Below, in pieces: positions 28,146 to 38,005 of a DNA stretch of 64,000 bases. The notes beneath the pieces were generated by a model. The model worked only from the letters and a program-made list of their open reading frames with translations. It had not been told where the DNA came from and did not search any database. A program made the translations under genes and the position numbers. Source of the stretch: CAVWQV01 sp963757115 (GTDB taxonomy: Bacteria > Pseudomonadota > Alphaproteobacteria > Acetobacterales > Acetobacteraceae); the NCBI GenBank assembly GCA_963757115.1, contig CAVWQV010000007.1:128591-192590 (forward strand), in the 5' to 3' direction. Within the stretch, counting starts at the first letter, position 1. Every line of letters begins with the position of its first letter.

Positions 28146-29014
28146 CCCGCACTCCACGCAACAGCATCAGCGACCGCCCCGGGCGGTGGAAGATCCTGTG
28201 GCGCCGTCACCGTCGCTTGCTTCGTCCGGCGAGTATCGGCGTGGTCGGGGTCGTGCTGCTTGCAATGCTCGCCGGGCTGTTCCGCGGCGGACCGGGCGGC
28301 GCAGGCACGCTGACCACCTTGCGCGACCGGCTCGGCGTGGCGACCGAAGCGTTCGGCTTCCGCGTGCGGGAGGTCCGGATCGAGGGCCGCGCCAACACGC
28401 CCGAGCCGTTGCTGCGCGCGGCCCTCGGCGTCTCGATGGGAGCGCCAATTCTGGGCTTCTCCGTCGCGGCGGCGCGCGCGCGCATCGAGACGCTCGCCTG
28501 GGTCGAGCACGCGACCGTGGAGCGCCAACTGCCGAGCACCATCGTCGTGAACCTCCAGGAGCGGCGTCCGTTCGCGATCTGGCAGAATGGCGGCAAGTTC
28601 GTCGTGATCGACCGCGACGGACAGATCGTCGCCGATCAGAACGCGGCGCAGTTCGGTACCCTCCCGCTCGTGGTCGGCCCGGGCGCTCCGGCTGCGGCGG
28701 CGACCCTGCTCGACGCGCTTTCCGCGCGACCCGCCCTTCAGTCGCGCGTGACCGCCGCGACGCGGATCGGCGAGCGGCGGTGGAACCTGCGCACCGACGG
28801 GGGCACGGACATCATGCTGCCGGAGGGCGCGGAAATCGCCGCGCTCGACCGGCTGCTCGCGTTGCAGCAGGACCATGCGCTGCTTGAACGGCCGCTCGCG
28901 GCGGTGGACATGCGCCTGCCCGACCGGCTCGTCATCCGCCCCCAACCCGAGGCAGCGAAGGCAGATACCGGAACGCCCCGCCCCGCCCCGCCGGCGGCGC
29001 GCAAGCCGACATGA
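28133..29014 (+). CDS. ftsQ: Cell division protein FtsQ
   Basis: FtsQ is the bitopic scaffold of the FtsQLB complex. The 293-residue protein has a basic cytoplasmic N-terminus (RPGRWKILWRRHRRLLRP), one membrane helix at about residues 32-52 (ASIGVVGVVLLAMLAGLF), and a POTRA domain beginning FRVREVRIEGRANTPEPLLRA and including WVEHATVERQLPSTIVVNL. The FtsQ beta domain follows (ERRPFAIWQNGGKFVVIDRDG). It ends with a Pro/Ala tail. Placement between ddl and ftsA is canonical. The start ATG lies within the end of ddl, and ftsA begins seven bases after its stop. Confidence 0.96.
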   Translation: MSRVTRTPRNSISDRPGRWKILWRRHRRLLRPASIGVVGVVLLAMLAGLFRGGPGGAGTLTTLRDRLGVATEAFGFRVREVRIEGRANTPEPLLRAALGVSMGAPILGFSVAAARARIETLAWVEHATVERQLPSTIVVNLQERRPFAIWQNGGKFVVIDRDGQIVADQNAAQFGTLPLVVGPGAPAAAATLLDALSARPALQSRVTAATRIGERRWNLRTDGGTDIMLPEGAEIAALDRLLALQQDHALLERPLAAVDMRLPDRLVIRPQPEAAKADTGTPRPAPPAARKPT

Positions 29015-29021
29015 GGGCGCG

Positions 29022-30325
29022 ATGAACGACATGTCGCGCCGGGCCGTCCTGCCGCCCCCGGTCACCGGACCGGAGGAGCCGCAACGGCCGCGTAACGGCC
29101 GCAGCGGGCCATTCGGGGTGCTCGACATCGGCACCACCAAGGTCACCACCTTGATTGGCCGGGTGGAAAGCGACGGTACCTGCGCGTGCTCGGCTTCGGC
29201 TGTCACAAGGGGCGCGGCGTGCGCGGCGGCGGCATCGTCGATCTCGACGCGGCCGAACGCGCCGTGCGCGCGTCCGTGGGCCAGGCTGAGGACATGGCGG
29301 ACACCCGCCTGCGCGCCGTGCTCGTCAATCTCAGCTGCGGCCAGCCGGAAAGCCGGCTGTTCAATGTTCAGTGGCCGGTAGCCGGCCGCGCCGTCGACGA
29401 GGCGGACGTCAAGCGCGTCGTGCACGAAGGACGTGCCCGGGCCGCCGTGGACGGCCGCGACATCATTCATGCACTGCCGCTCAGCTTCTCGGTAGACCAC
29501 ACGCAAGGCATCGGTGACCCGCGCGGGCTGTTCTGCGAAACCCTCACCGCCCGGCTCCATATCGTTGATGCCGCCAGCACGGCGCTGCGCAGCCTCGCCG
29601 CCTGCATCGCGCGCTGCGACCTCGATCTCGGGGAACTCGTCTCCGCCCCGATGGCAGCGGGCCTATCGACCCTGGTTCCCGACGAGCGCGAACTCGGCGT
29701 TACGGTGATCGACATGGGGGGCGGCACCACGGGCGTTGCGGTGTTCGCCGAGGGCCAACTGCTGCACACGGCGCAACTGCCGTTGGGCGGCGTTCACGTT
29801 ACCAACGATTTGGCTCGCCTGCTGTCGACCCCGGTCGCGCACGCGGAGCGGCTCAAGACGCTCTACGGTAACGCGCAGACCTGTGCTGACGACGAGCGCG
29901 AGATGCTGCCCGTGCCGCTGGTCGGCGAGGAAGAGCACCACATCGCCAAGGTGCCGCGCAGCATGGTGGTCAACATCATCCGCCCGCGCCTCGAAGAAAC
30001 CTTCGAGATGGTCAAGGAGCGCATCGACGCGTCCGGCCTGTCGCGCGCCGCCGGCTCGCGCGTCGTGCTGACGGGCGGCGCGTCCCTGCTCGGCGGCGCC
30101 GGTGAGATGGCGGCGCGCATCTTCGGCCGGCAGGTCCGCATCGGCCGCCCGGCGGGATTGCGCGGCCTGCCCGACAGCGCGTCCGGCCCGGCCTTCGCCA
30201 CCGCAGCCGGCCTGCTCGCCTGGACCGCGGGCGTCGGCCGCACGATGCACGACGTCGATCTCGAAGCCGCGCAACCTCCCGGCAGGTTCCGCCGGTTCGT
30301 CAACTTCCTCAAGGAGCGCGTGTGA
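29022..30325 (+). CDS. ftsA: Cell division protein FtsA (one frameshift)
   Basis: FtsA is the actin-like ATPase that ties FtsZ filaments to the membrane. The frame from ATG 29022 encodes the phosphate-1 motif FGVLDIGTTKVTTLIGRVESDG, then shifts near 29178. The rest reads LRVLGFGCHKGRGVRGGGIVD, the 1C domain, VTVIDMGGGTTGVAVFAEG (phosphate-2), VVLTGGASLLGGAGEMAARIF and the C-terminal membrane-targeting amphipathic helix FRRFVNFLKERV. Restoring one base at GGTACCTGCGC (probably a CCC run read as CC) joins the parts. The corrected length is about 434 residues, as usual. It lies 64 bases upstream of ftsZ. Confidence 0.95.
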
Positions 30326-30389
30326 CAGCGGACATCCCCGCTCCGATCAACGCACGCCAACACAACCCCTACACGGTGGGAGAGCCCCG

Positions 30390-31925
30390 ATGACCCTGAA
30401 CCTGACTATTCCGCAAACGTCACACACCGACTTCACGCCGAGGATCACCGTCATCGGCGTGGGCGGCGGCGGCACGAACGCGGTGGACAACATGATCGCG
30501 CTCAACCTGCAGGGGGTGGAGTTCGTCGTCGCCAACACGGACGCGCAACAGCTCATGCACAGCCGCGCCGACCGCCGCATCCAGCTCGGCCCGCACATCA
30601 CGCAAGGCTTGGGCGCCGGTGCCAAGCCGGAGATCGGCCAAGCCGCGGCCGAGGAGGCGGCCGATGAGCTCTACCGTCATCTGGACGGCGCGCACATGGT
30701 GTTCATCACCGCCGGCATGGGCGGCGGTACCGGCACTGGAGCGGCTCCCGTCATCGCGCGGATGGCGCGCGAGCGAAACATCCTGACGGTCGGCGTCGTG
30801 ACTAAGCCGTTCAGCTTCGAGGGCAGTCGCCGCGCCCGCGCCGCCGAGCAGGGCATCGAGGACCTCCAGCAATACGTCGACACGCTGATCGTCATCCCGA
30901 ACCAGAATCTCTTCCGCATGGCCAACGAGCGGACCACGTGGAAGGACGCCTTCAAGATGGCGGATCACGTGCTCTACATGGGCGTGCGCGGCGTCACCGA
31001 CCTCATGATGGCGCCCGGCCTCGTGAACCTCGACTTCGCTGACATCCGCACCGTGATGGCGGAGATGGGCAAGGCGATGATGGGCACGGGCGAGGCCGAA
31101 GGCGACAACCGCGCGATCCGCGCCGCCGAGGCCGCGATCAGCAACCCGCTGCTTGAGGACACCTCCATGTCGGGCGCGCGCGGCCTGCTGATCAACATCA
31201 CGGGCGGCGAGGACATGACATTGTTCGAGGTGGATCAGGCGGCGAACCGCATCCGCGAGGAAGTCGACGAAGATGCGAACATCATCTTCGGCTCGGCGAT
31301 CGACGAAAGCCTGCTCGGCAAGGTTCGCGTTTCGGTGGTCGCGACCGGGATCGACAGCATGGTGCCCTCCGAACAGCAGAAGCCGCGCCTGGTGGCGATG
31401 GGCGGGGCCGCCGTGCCGCCGCCGATCCCGCCTGCGTCGACGGGCGTCGGGTCCGGTGCGCAGTCGATCGCGAAGGGGCCGGCGATGGCCCGCGGATTGA
31501 ACCGGCCGGCCACGTCCTACCCGGCTGCGGCCACCGCGCCGGCGGCGCCGGTGCGGGCCGAGGTTTCGCCGGAACATGCAGCGCCCCCGGCTGCGCCGCA
31601 TCGGTCGATGGCGACCACCGGCTCGTCGCGCGGCGGCCTTTTTGCGGACCCGCCGCGCCAGCAGGCAACCCACGCTCAGGGCGGTTTGAATGGCACCGAG
31701 CCGCGCCGCAGCATCTTCCAGACCGTCACCGGACGGCTGCGGACGACGTGGGTCGGCGCCGCCCCCCTCGCGGCCGAGATAGGCGAAACGGACGCCGAAG
31801 CGCACGCGGCGGCAACGGCCGAACCCGAACCGAGACCCGAGCCGATCCGCGCTTCCGTGCGGCCCGCGACGGGCGAGGACGTGGCGCTCGACATCCCGGC
31901 CTTCCTGCGCCGGCAGTCGTCATGA
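30390..31925 (+). CDS. ftsZ: Cell division protein FtsZ
   Basis: FtsZ is the tubulin-like GTPase that forms the division ring. The 511-residue protein has the N-terminal ITVIGVGGGGTNAVDNMI, the tubulin signature GMGGGTGTGAAPVIA, NLDFADIRTVM (the T7 loop region) and FGSAIDESLLGKVRVSVVATG. A Pro/Ala-rich linker of about 180 residues follows. The conserved C-terminal peptide DIPAFLRRQ, which binds FtsA and other partners, ends the protein. The long linker is typical of alphaproteobacteria. The stop is followed by a 130-base gap with a hairpin, so transcription may end or be regulated here before lpxC. Confidence 0.98.
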   Translation: MTLNLTIPQTSHTDFTPRITVIGVGGGGTNAVDNMIALNLQGVEFVVANTDAQQLMHSRADRRIQLGPHITQGLGAGAKPEIGQAAAEEAADELYRHLDGAHMVFITAGMGGGTGTGAAPVIARMARERNILTVGVVTKPFSFEGSRRARAAEQGIEDLQQYVDTLIVIPNQNLFRMANERTTWKDAFKMADHVLYMGVRGVTDLMMAPGLVNLDFADIRTVMAEMGKAMMGTGEAEGDNRAIRAAEAAISNPLLEDTSMSGARGLLINITGGEDMTLFEVDQAANRIREEVDEDANIIFGSAIDESLLGKVRVSVVATGIDSMVPSEQQKPRLVAMGGAAVPPPIPPASTGVGSGAQSIAKGPAMARGLNRPATSYPAAATAPAAPVRAEVSPEHAAPPAAPHRSMATTGSSRGGLFADPPRQQATHAQGGLNGTEPRRSIFQTVTGRLRTTWVGAAPLAAEIGETDAEAHAAATAEPEPRPEPIRASVRPATGEDVALDIPAFLRRQSS

Positions 31926-31981
31926 CTACCACAAGGACAAGGACTTACAGGGAAACACTTAGCAATAATCATTGACTGGAT

Positions 31982-32016
31982 GGCCGGAGCGCAGAGCCCT
32001 AGCTTACGTTCCGGCC
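31982..32016 (+). promoter_or_regulatory. Inverted repeat in the ftsZ-lpxC spacer
   Basis: GGCCGGA at 31982-31988 and TCCGGCC at 32010-32016 are perfectly complementary, with a 21-base loop between. There is no T-tract after it, so it is not a normal intrinsic terminator. It may be an attenuating stem in the lpxC leader, or chance in GC-rich DNA. Confidence 0.35.
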
Positions 32017-32055
32017 GTGCTTACCCGCCGGCCAATTCGTTGACGGTTTAATGCA

Positions 32056-32995
32056 ATGGATGGATTGTCCGGCTTCTACCTAAACCAGCTTGCGGATTGC
32101 GGGCGACGGCAGCGTACAGCTGCGCAGCGCAATCAGCTGCGTCGGCGTCGGCGTCCATTCCGGACGGCGAGTCGCGTTGACCTTGCGGCCGGCCGAGGCT
32201 GGAAGCGGGGTACGGTTTGTCCGCACCGATATCGGTGCGGAGTTCGCGGCCGGGTTCGATCAAGTCGTCGACACCCGCCTTTGCACGGTGTTGGGTACGC
32301 CCAGCTCCTCAGCTCGGCTCAGCACGGTTGAACACTTGCTTGCGGCGCTGGCCGGCTGCGGCGTGGACAACGTCCTGGCCGAGATCGATGGGCCGGAACT
32401 GCCCATTCTGGACGGTTCAGCGGCTCCGTTCGTTTTCCTGATCGATTGTGCCGGCATCGTCGACCAGGACGCCGACCGTCCGCAGATCGACGTGCTGCGC
32501 CCCGTGCGGGTGGAGGAGGGCGCAGCGTCTGCCGAGCTGCTCCCGGCGGGTCCCGGCGGCGAAGGGTTTGCGATGTCGATGTCGATCGACTTCGCTGCCG
32601 AGGCGATCGGACGCCAATCGTTGTCCTTGCAACTGGAGCCTTCGACATTCCGGCGCGAGCTCGCCCCAGCACGGACATTCACGGAAGCGGCTGCGGTTGC
32701 CAGGTTGCGGGAAGCGGGCCTCGCGCAAGGCGGCACGCTCGACAACGCGGTCGTGGTCGATGGCGCGCACGTGCTGAACCCGGGCGGGTTGCGGATGGCT
32801 GACGAGTTTGTCCGCCACAAGCTCGTGGATGCGGTGGGCGATCTCGCGCTCGCGGGCGCCCGGTTGCACGGCCGCTTCCGTGCGCACCGCTCGGGCCACA
32901 CGCTCAACAATCGCCTGCTTCGCGCCTTGTTCGACGACCCGTCGGCATGGCGCTTGACGACCGACCCGCTTCCGGCGTTGCCCGCGGCCGCTTAG
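32056..32995 (+). CDS. lpxC: UDP-3-O-acyl-N-acetylglucosamine deacetylase (probable N-terminal frameshift)
   Basis: LpxC is the zinc deacetylase that commits the cell to lipid A synthesis. The zinc ligands are visible in LSTVEHLLAALAG (first His) and VRHKLVDAVGDLALAG (His and Asp), and the catalytic histidine in FRAHRSGHTLNNRLL. The enzyme body reads from TTG 32090 (LRIAGDGSVQLRSAI). An ATG at 32056 in another frame gives MDGLSGFYLNQ, which resembles the MDG-type N-terminus common in alphaproteobacterial LpxC, so an indel near 32085-32090 probably joins the two. If not, translation starts at TTG 32090. The length is about 312 residues. It is a single gene between ftsZ and bamD. Confidence 0.93.
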
Positions 32996-33029
32996 ACGGG
33001 GCCGGGCCTCTTCGCGGCTCCGGCGCCGA

Positions 33030-33038
33030 TGCTATAAG
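33030..33038 (+). promoter_or_regulatory. Putative extended -10 for bamD
   Basis: TGCTATAAG contains a TG extension and TATAAG, five of six matches to TATAAT, 32 bases upstream of the bamD ATG. No convincing -35 is seen, which is acceptable for extended -10 promoters. It suggests that bamD can be expressed independently of lpxC. Confidence 0.35.
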
Positions 33039-33069
33039 CGCTGCGACGGAAACAGGACCAGCCGCTTCC

Positions 33070-33948
33070 ATGCCGATCCGCACCGCCACGCGTTTGGCCC
33101 CTCCCCTGCTCGCCCTGGGCCTCCTGCTCGGTGGGTGCAGCACATTGAGTTCGGTCCTGCCTTGGTCCGGGAAGTCGGAAACGACCGAGGAGAAGTTGGA
33201 CTACACGAAAATTCCGCCGGAGCAGATCTACAACAACGGCGTGGATGCGTTGAACGCGCAGCGGTATGAGACCGCCAACACCCAGTTCGACGCGGTCGAG
33301 CAATACTATCCCTACTCTTCGTGGGCGGTGAATGCGCAGCTCATGCAGGGGTACACGCAATACCAGCGGGCCGACTACACGGAGGCGATCGGCACGCTGG
33401 ATCGCTTCGTCCAGCTGCATCCCGCTCATCGGGACATCGCCTACGCCTACTACCTGCGGGCACTCTGCTATTACGAGCAGATCGCCGACATTCAGCGGGA
33501 CCAGAAGGGCACCGAGCTTGCGATGAACGCGCTGCAGGAAGTGGTGAACCGCTTCCCGGACAGCGCTTACGCGCGCGACGCGCGGCTGAAGATTGACCTC
33601 GCGCGGGACCACCTCGCCGGCAAGGAGATGGAGGTGGGTCGCTGGTACGAGCAGCAGCACCTGTATGGAGCGGCGGTCGGGCGCTTCCAGCGCGTGGTGG
33701 ATGATTACCAGACTACCAATCACGTACCGGAAGCATTGCACCGGCTGACCGAGATCTATCTCAAGCTCGGGCTGCGCGATCAGGCGAAGAAAACGGCGAC
33801 GGTGCTCGGTTACAACTACCCGGGCAATCCGTGGTACAAGGACAGCTACAACCAGCTCCGCGACGACCACCTGCTCCAGGCCGGCGAGGCTCCCAACCCG
33901 AAGGCGTCGCCGAGTTTCTTCGCCCGCGCCTGGGACACGATCTTCTAA
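33070..33948 (+). CDS. bamD: Outer membrane assembly lipoprotein BamD
   Basis: BamD (ComL) is an essential lipoprotein of the BAM complex that inserts beta-barrel proteins into the outer membrane. The 292-residue protein has a signal peptide with the lipobox LLGGC (Cys at about residue 23). It then has five TPR-like repeats, starting PPEQIYNNGVDALNAQRYETANTQFDAVEQ and including YTQYQRADYTEAIGTLDRFVQLHP, RFPDSAYARDARLKIDLARDHLAGKEMEVGRWY and the family end GYNYPGNPWYKDSYNQL (each given in part). It lies 74 bases after lpxC, under a possible promoter of its own, and upstream of recN, the usual alphaproteobacterial order. Confidence 0.96.
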   Translation: MPIRTATRLAPPLLALGLLLGGCSTLSSVLPWSGKSETTEEKLDYTKIPPEQIYNNGVDALNAQRYETANTQFDAVEQYYPYSSWAVNAQLMQGYTQYQRADYTEAIGTLDRFVQLHPAHRDIAYAYYLRALCYYEQIADIQRDQKGTELAMNALQEVVNRFPDSAYARDARLKIDLARDHLAGKEMEVGRWYEQQHLYGAAVGRFQRVVDDYQTTNHVPEALHRLTEIYLKLGLRDQAKKTATVLGYNYPGNPWYKDSYNQLRDDHLLQAGEAPNPKASPSFFARAWDTIF

Positions 33949-34055
33949 TGATCGTCTATCTAAGGATGCGTCCTCGTGGCGGTCGCCGCACCACAGGCAA
34001 GGTCCGCGCAGGGCCGACCATGACCGCTGAACGGTCCGCATAAACGCGCCTCTCG

Positions 34056-35741
34056 ATGCTCACCGCGCTCTCCATTCGCGACGTGGTGCTGATCGAGAAG
34101 CTGGATTTGCGCTTCGGACCCGGCTTGACCGTGCTGACCGGCGAGACGGGTGCTGGCAAGTCCATCCTGCTCGACAGCCTGGGCCTTGCCCTCGGCGGAC
34201 GCGCCGAGGCGGGCCTCGTCCGCTCGGGCGTGCAACAGGCAAGCGTCAGCGCGAGCTTCGCGCCACCGCGCGGTCATCCGGCGCTGGAGCTGTTGAGCGA
34301 GCACGGCCTCAACGCGGAGGACGAGCTCGTATTGCGTCGCGTGGTCGGCGCCGACGGCCGATCGCGCGGCTTCGTCAACGATCAGCCGGCCAGCATCGCC
34401 CTGCTTCGCCGTGCCGGCATCTTGCTGGTCGAAGTGCAAGGCCAGCACGACCAGATGGGGCTCGCCGATCCGTCCGGCCACGCCGGCCTGCTGGACGCCT
34501 TCGGCGTGGCGCCCGCGTTCGGTCAGACGGTGGCGTTAGCCTGGCGGGCATGGCGGGACGCGACGGACGAGCTGGCCCAAGCCCGTGATGCCGCCGCGGC
34601 CGCAACGCGGGACGAAGATTGGCTACGGCACGCGGAAAGCGAGCTCGCCACCTTGTCGCCCGAGCCGGGCGAGGAGGAACGGCTCGCGGCCGAGCGGCAG
34701 CGGCTCCAGCTAGGCGAACGACGTGCCGAGGCGATCGCCGCGGCCGTCGCAGAACTGGCGCCCCGTGACCGCCGCATGGGCGGCCCCGGCGCCGCGATCC
34801 GGGCGGCAAGCCGCGCCTTGCAGCGAATGCCCTCAGCGGGAGAAGCCTCCAACCCGGCGGCCGACGCGCTCGCGGCACTCGAGCGCACGGAAGAGGCGCT
34901 GGCCGAGGCGGAAGCGCTACTGGCGCGCCTCGCGGATGAAGTCGAGGCGGAGCCGCGCGCGCTGGAAGCGGCCGAGGAGCGGCTGTTCGCGCTGCGCGCC
35001 GCGGCGCGGAAGTATGCGGTCACGGTTGTTGAACTGCCGGAGCTGCTGGGCGGCCTGCGCGCCCGCCTCGCGGCCTTGGATTCCGGCTCGGCGCAGGTCG
35101 CCGCGCTGGAGGTCGCGGCCGCGCAGGCCCGCGCCGAGTATCAAACGGCCGCGAACGCGTTGTCCGCCGCCCGGCGGTCGGTCGCGGGAAAGCTCGCGCG
35201 CGCGGTCGCCGCCGAACTGCCACCGCTCCGTCTCGACAAGGCCCGCTTCGTGGTCGAGGTGAACCCGCTGGACGAGGCCGCCTGGGGGCCGGGCGGGACG
35301 GACGGCGTGCGCTTTCTGATCGCGACCAACCCGGGCCAGGAGCCGGGGCCGCTGGCGCGCGTCGCCTCGGGGGGCGAGCTATCCCGGCTCATGCTCGCGC
35401 TAAAGGTCGTGCTGTCGAGCGGCTCGACCGTGCCCACCCTGGTGTTTGACGAGGTCGATGCCGGGGTCGGCGGCGCCACCGCCGCGGCTGTTGGCGAACG
35501 GCTCGCGCGCGTCGCTGAACGAGTGCAGGTGCTGGTGGTGACGCACAGCCCGCAAGTGGCGGCGCGCGGCGCGGCGCATCTCCGGGTCGCCAAGCTGGCC
35601 GTGCGCGGGCGGGCGTCCACCTCCGTGGATCGGCTCGATCCCAGCAGCCGACGCGAGGAGATCGCGCGGATGCTGGCCGGCGAGACCGTGACCGAAGCGG
35701 CGCGAGCCGCCGCCGACGACCTGCTGGGCGCTCCGGCTTGA
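34056..35741 (+). CDS. recN: DNA repair protein RecN
   Basis: RecN is an SMC-like ATPase that acts in double-strand break repair. The 561-residue protein starts MLTALSIRDVVLIEKLDL with Walker A GETGAGKSILLDSLGLALGGR. The Q-loop region LVEVQGQHDQMGLADP follows, and a long Ala/Glu/Arg-rich coiled coil spans about residues 160-370. After it come the ABC signature LARVASGGELSRLMLAL, Walker B TLVFDEVDAGVGG and VTHSPQVAARGAAHL. The stop overlaps the ligA TTG start by four bases, so the two repair genes are coupled. The 107-base gap after bamD holds no recognisable gene. Confidence 0.97.
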   Translation: MLTALSIRDVVLIEKLDLRFGPGLTVLTGETGAGKSILLDSLGLALGGRAEAGLVRSGVQQASVSASFAPPRGHPALELLSEHGLNAEDELVLRRVVGADGRSRGFVNDQPASIALLRRAGILLVEVQGQHDQMGLADPSGHAGLLDAFGVAPAFGQTVALAWRAWRDATDELAQARDAAAAATRDEDWLRHAESELATLSPEPGEEERLAAERQRLQLGERRAEAIAAAVAELAPRDRRMGGPGAAIRAASRALQRMPSAGEASNPAADALAALERTEEALAEAEALLARLADEVEAEPRALEAAEERLFALRAAARKYAVTVVELPELLGGLRARLAALDSGSAQVAALEVAAAQARAEYQTAANALSAARRSVAGKLARAVAAELPPLRLDKARFVVEVNPLDEAAWGPGGTDGVRFLIATNPGQEPGPLARVASGGELSRLMLALKVVLSSGSTVPTLVFDEVDAGVGGATAAAVGERLARVAERVQVLVVTHSPQVAARGAAHLRVAKLAVRGRASTSVDRLDPSSRREEIARMLAGETVTEAARAAADDLLGAPA

Positions 35742-37843
35742 GCCGCAAGCCGCGCGGCAAGCCGCCGCTCGCCGACGACCCCGCCGCCGGGCTGACCGAC
35801 GCCGAAGCGACGGTCGAACTGGCGCGGCTTGCGGCCGAGATCGCCGAACACGACCGGGCCTACCATCAGCAGGACGCGCCGACGATCACGGACGCCGCCT
35901 ATGACGCGCTCCGCCGCCGCAACGCCGCGATCGAAGCCGCTTTTCCTGCGCTCAAGCGCCCCGATTCGCCCTCCAATCGCGTGGGAGCCCCACCGAGCGG
36001 CGGTTTTGCCAAAGTGCGTCACCGCACCCCGATGACCAGCCTCGGGAACGCGTTCGACGCCGCCGACTTCGCAGAGTTCGTCGCCCGCGCGCGCCGGTTC
36101 CTCGGGCTTCCGACCGACGCCGCCCTCGCGCTGGTCGGAGAGGCGAAGATCGACGGGCTCGGGATCAATCTCACCTACGAGCACGGCCGCTTCGTCCGGG
36201 GCGCGACGCGCGGGGACGGCAACGAAGGCGAGGATGTCACCGCCAATCTTCGCACCGTAAGCGGCGTCCCAAACCGTCTCGCGGGTTCCGCGCCTGCACT
36301 GATCGAGATCCGGGGCGAAGTATTCATGACCAAGGCGGACTTTCTGCAGTTGAACGCGACGCTCGAGGCGGCCGGGCAGCGCTTGCTCGCCAACCCGCGC
36401 AACGGCGCGGCGGGCAGCCTGCGCCAGCTCGACCCGGCGATCACCGCGCAACGGCCGTTGTCGCTGTTCGCCTACGCGATGGGCGACGCAAGCGAGCCGG
36501 TTGCCGGCACGCATTGGGAGTATCTCGAACGTCTCCGGGCCTGGGGCTTTCAGGTCAACCCGCTCGCCGCCCGCCTCAGCGGCGCCGAAGAGGCGGCGGC
36601 GTTCCACGCCCGGATCGCGGCCGAGCGCGCGAGCCTGCCCTACGACATCGACGGCGTGGTGTACAAGATCGACGATCTCGCGTTGCAGCGGCGCTTGGGC
36701 TTCGTCGGCCGGACGCCACGCTGGGCGATCGCCTGGAAATTCCCGGCCGAGCAGGCGACCACCTTGCTGCAGGACATTCTGATCTCCGTCGGACGCACGG
36801 GGTCGCTCACGCCCGTGGCGGCGCTGGAGCCCGTGAATGTCGGCGGCGTGCTTGTTGCGCGCGCCACCCTGCACAACGAGGACGAGATCGCGCGAAAGGA
36901 TGTCCGCATCGGCGACACGGTGGTGTTGCAGCGCGCGGGCGACGTCATCCCGCAAATCCTGTCCGTGGTGCTGGAGCGCCGGCCGCCTGGCGCGACCCCG
37001 TTCGTCTACCCCGAAACCTGCCCCGCGTGCGGCAGCCAGGCGGTGCGACCGCTTGGCGAAGTGGTGCGGCGCTGCACCGGAGGGCTGATCTGCCCGGCGC
37101 AGCGCGTCGAGCGACTGATCCACTTTGTCTCACGCCCCGCATTCGACATCGAGGGATTGGGCGAGAAGACGGTGCGCGAGTTCTACGACGAGGGTTGGCT
37201 CCATAGTCCGGCGGACCTGTTCCACCTGCCCGCGCGCGAGGCGGAGATCGCGGCACGGGAGGGCTGGGGTACGGTGTCGGCGCGCAATCTCTCGCGCGCG
37301 ATCGAGGCGCGACGCACAATCGGGCTCGACCGCTTCATCTACGCGCTTGGTATCCGCCGCATCGGCGAGCAGAACGCGAAGCTACTGGCCCGGCACTACG
37401 GCGACCTGCCGACCTGGCGCGCGCAGATGCTGGCCGCCGCGGTAGCCGGCTCGGAAGAGCGGGCGGCGCTGGGCAGCATTCTCGGCATCGGCGACGCGAT
37501 CGCCGATGAGCTCGCCAGCTTCTTTGGCGAGGAACGCAACCTCCAAGTCGTCGACGAGCTTGTCGGCGAGCTGACCGTCACCCCGATCGAGACGGCGCGT
37601 ACAGGCGACGGCGCGCTTGCCGGCAAGGTGGTGGTGTTTACCGGCACGCTCGAGACGATGAGCCGCCCCGAGGCCAAGGCGCGCGCCGAGGCGCTCGGTG
37701 CCAAGGTGACCGACAGCGTGTCGAAAAAGACGGACTATGTGGTGCTTGGTGCCGACGCCGGCAGCAAGGCACGCAAAGCCGCGGATTTGGGCGTACGGAC
37801 TTTGACGGAAGTCGAGTGGCGCGCTCTGGCCCAGCTTTCGTAG
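35738..37843 (+). CDS. ligA: NAD-dependent DNA ligase LigA
   Basis: LigA seals nicks using NAD. The TTG start gives a 701-residue protein. The Ia domain includes YHQQDAPTITDAAYDALRRR. The adenylation motif is EAKIDGLGINLTYEHG, with the AMP-accepting lysine in KIDG, followed by RGATRGDGNEGEDVTANL and PRNGAAGSLRQLDP. The OB fold holds VGRTGSLTPVAALEPVNV and GDTVVLQRAGDVIP. The zinc finger is CPACGSQAV...CTGGLICPAQ. Helix-hairpin-helix repeats and a C-terminal BRCT domain (LAGKVVVFTGTLETMSRPEAK) complete the enzyme. It overlaps recN and is followed by a 168-base gap that includes the hsp20 leader. Confidence 0.98.
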   Translation: MSRKPRGKPPLADDPAAGLTDAEATVELARLAAEIAEHDRAYHQQDAPTITDAAYDALRRRNAAIEAAFPALKRPDSPSNRVGAPPSGGFAKVRHRTPMTSLGNAFDAADFAEFVARARRFLGLPTDAALALVGEAKIDGLGINLTYEHGRFVRGATRGDGNEGEDVTANLRTVSGVPNRLAGSAPALIEIRGEVFMTKADFLQLNATLEAAGQRLLANPRNGAAGSLRQLDPAITAQRPLSLFAYAMGDASEPVAGTHWEYLERLRAWGFQVNPLAARLSGAEEAAAFHARIAAERASLPYDIDGVVYKIDDLALQRRLGFVGRTPRWAIAWKFPAEQATTLLQDILISVGRTGSLTPVAALEPVNVGGVLVARATLHNEDEIARKDVRIGDTVVLQRAGDVIPQILSVVLERRPPGATPFVYPETCPACGSQAVRPLGEVVRRCTGGLICPAQRVERLIHFVSRPAFDIEGLGEKTVREFYDEGWLHSPADLFHLPAREAEIAAREGWGTVSARNLSRAIEARRTIGLDRFIYALGIRRIGEQNAKLLARHYGDLPTWRAQMLAAAVAGSEERAALGSILGIGDAIADELASFFGEERNLQVVDELVGELTVTPIETARTGDGALAGKVVVFTGTLETMSRPEAKARAEALGAKVTDSVSKKTDYVVLGADAGSKARKAADLGVRTLTEVEWRALAQLS

Positions 37844-37968
37844 CAGCTGCGTCCGAACCGATGTTTGCTACATCGCAGAGCCGTCCTGCGAGACCGCACA
37901 GCGGTCATGTGAACGTGTGTGAACATGTTTGATGCCTGAGCAACTCGACCGAGGGCGCGCCGATTACG

Positions 37969-38005
37969 TGGCCAGCGGACCATCGGTCCGTGGCTAGAAA
38001 GGAGG
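37969..38005 (+). promoter_or_regulatory. Hairpin and strong ribosome-binding site in the hsp20 leader
   Basis: CGGACC pairs with GGTCCG around a three-base loop, and the stem extends outward with TGGCC and GGCTA past a bulged A (37969-37996). Two bases later comes AAAGGAGG, an excellent ribosome-binding site seven bases before the ATG. Such a hairpin abutting the ribosome-binding site could act in heat control, but no base-pairing to the site itself is seen. Confidence 0.45.

Noticed and set aside
27980..29560. Minus-strand open frame of over 500 codons opposite ddl, ftsQ and ftsA
   Set aside because: It is the reverse image of three dcw genes and has no recognisable protein features.
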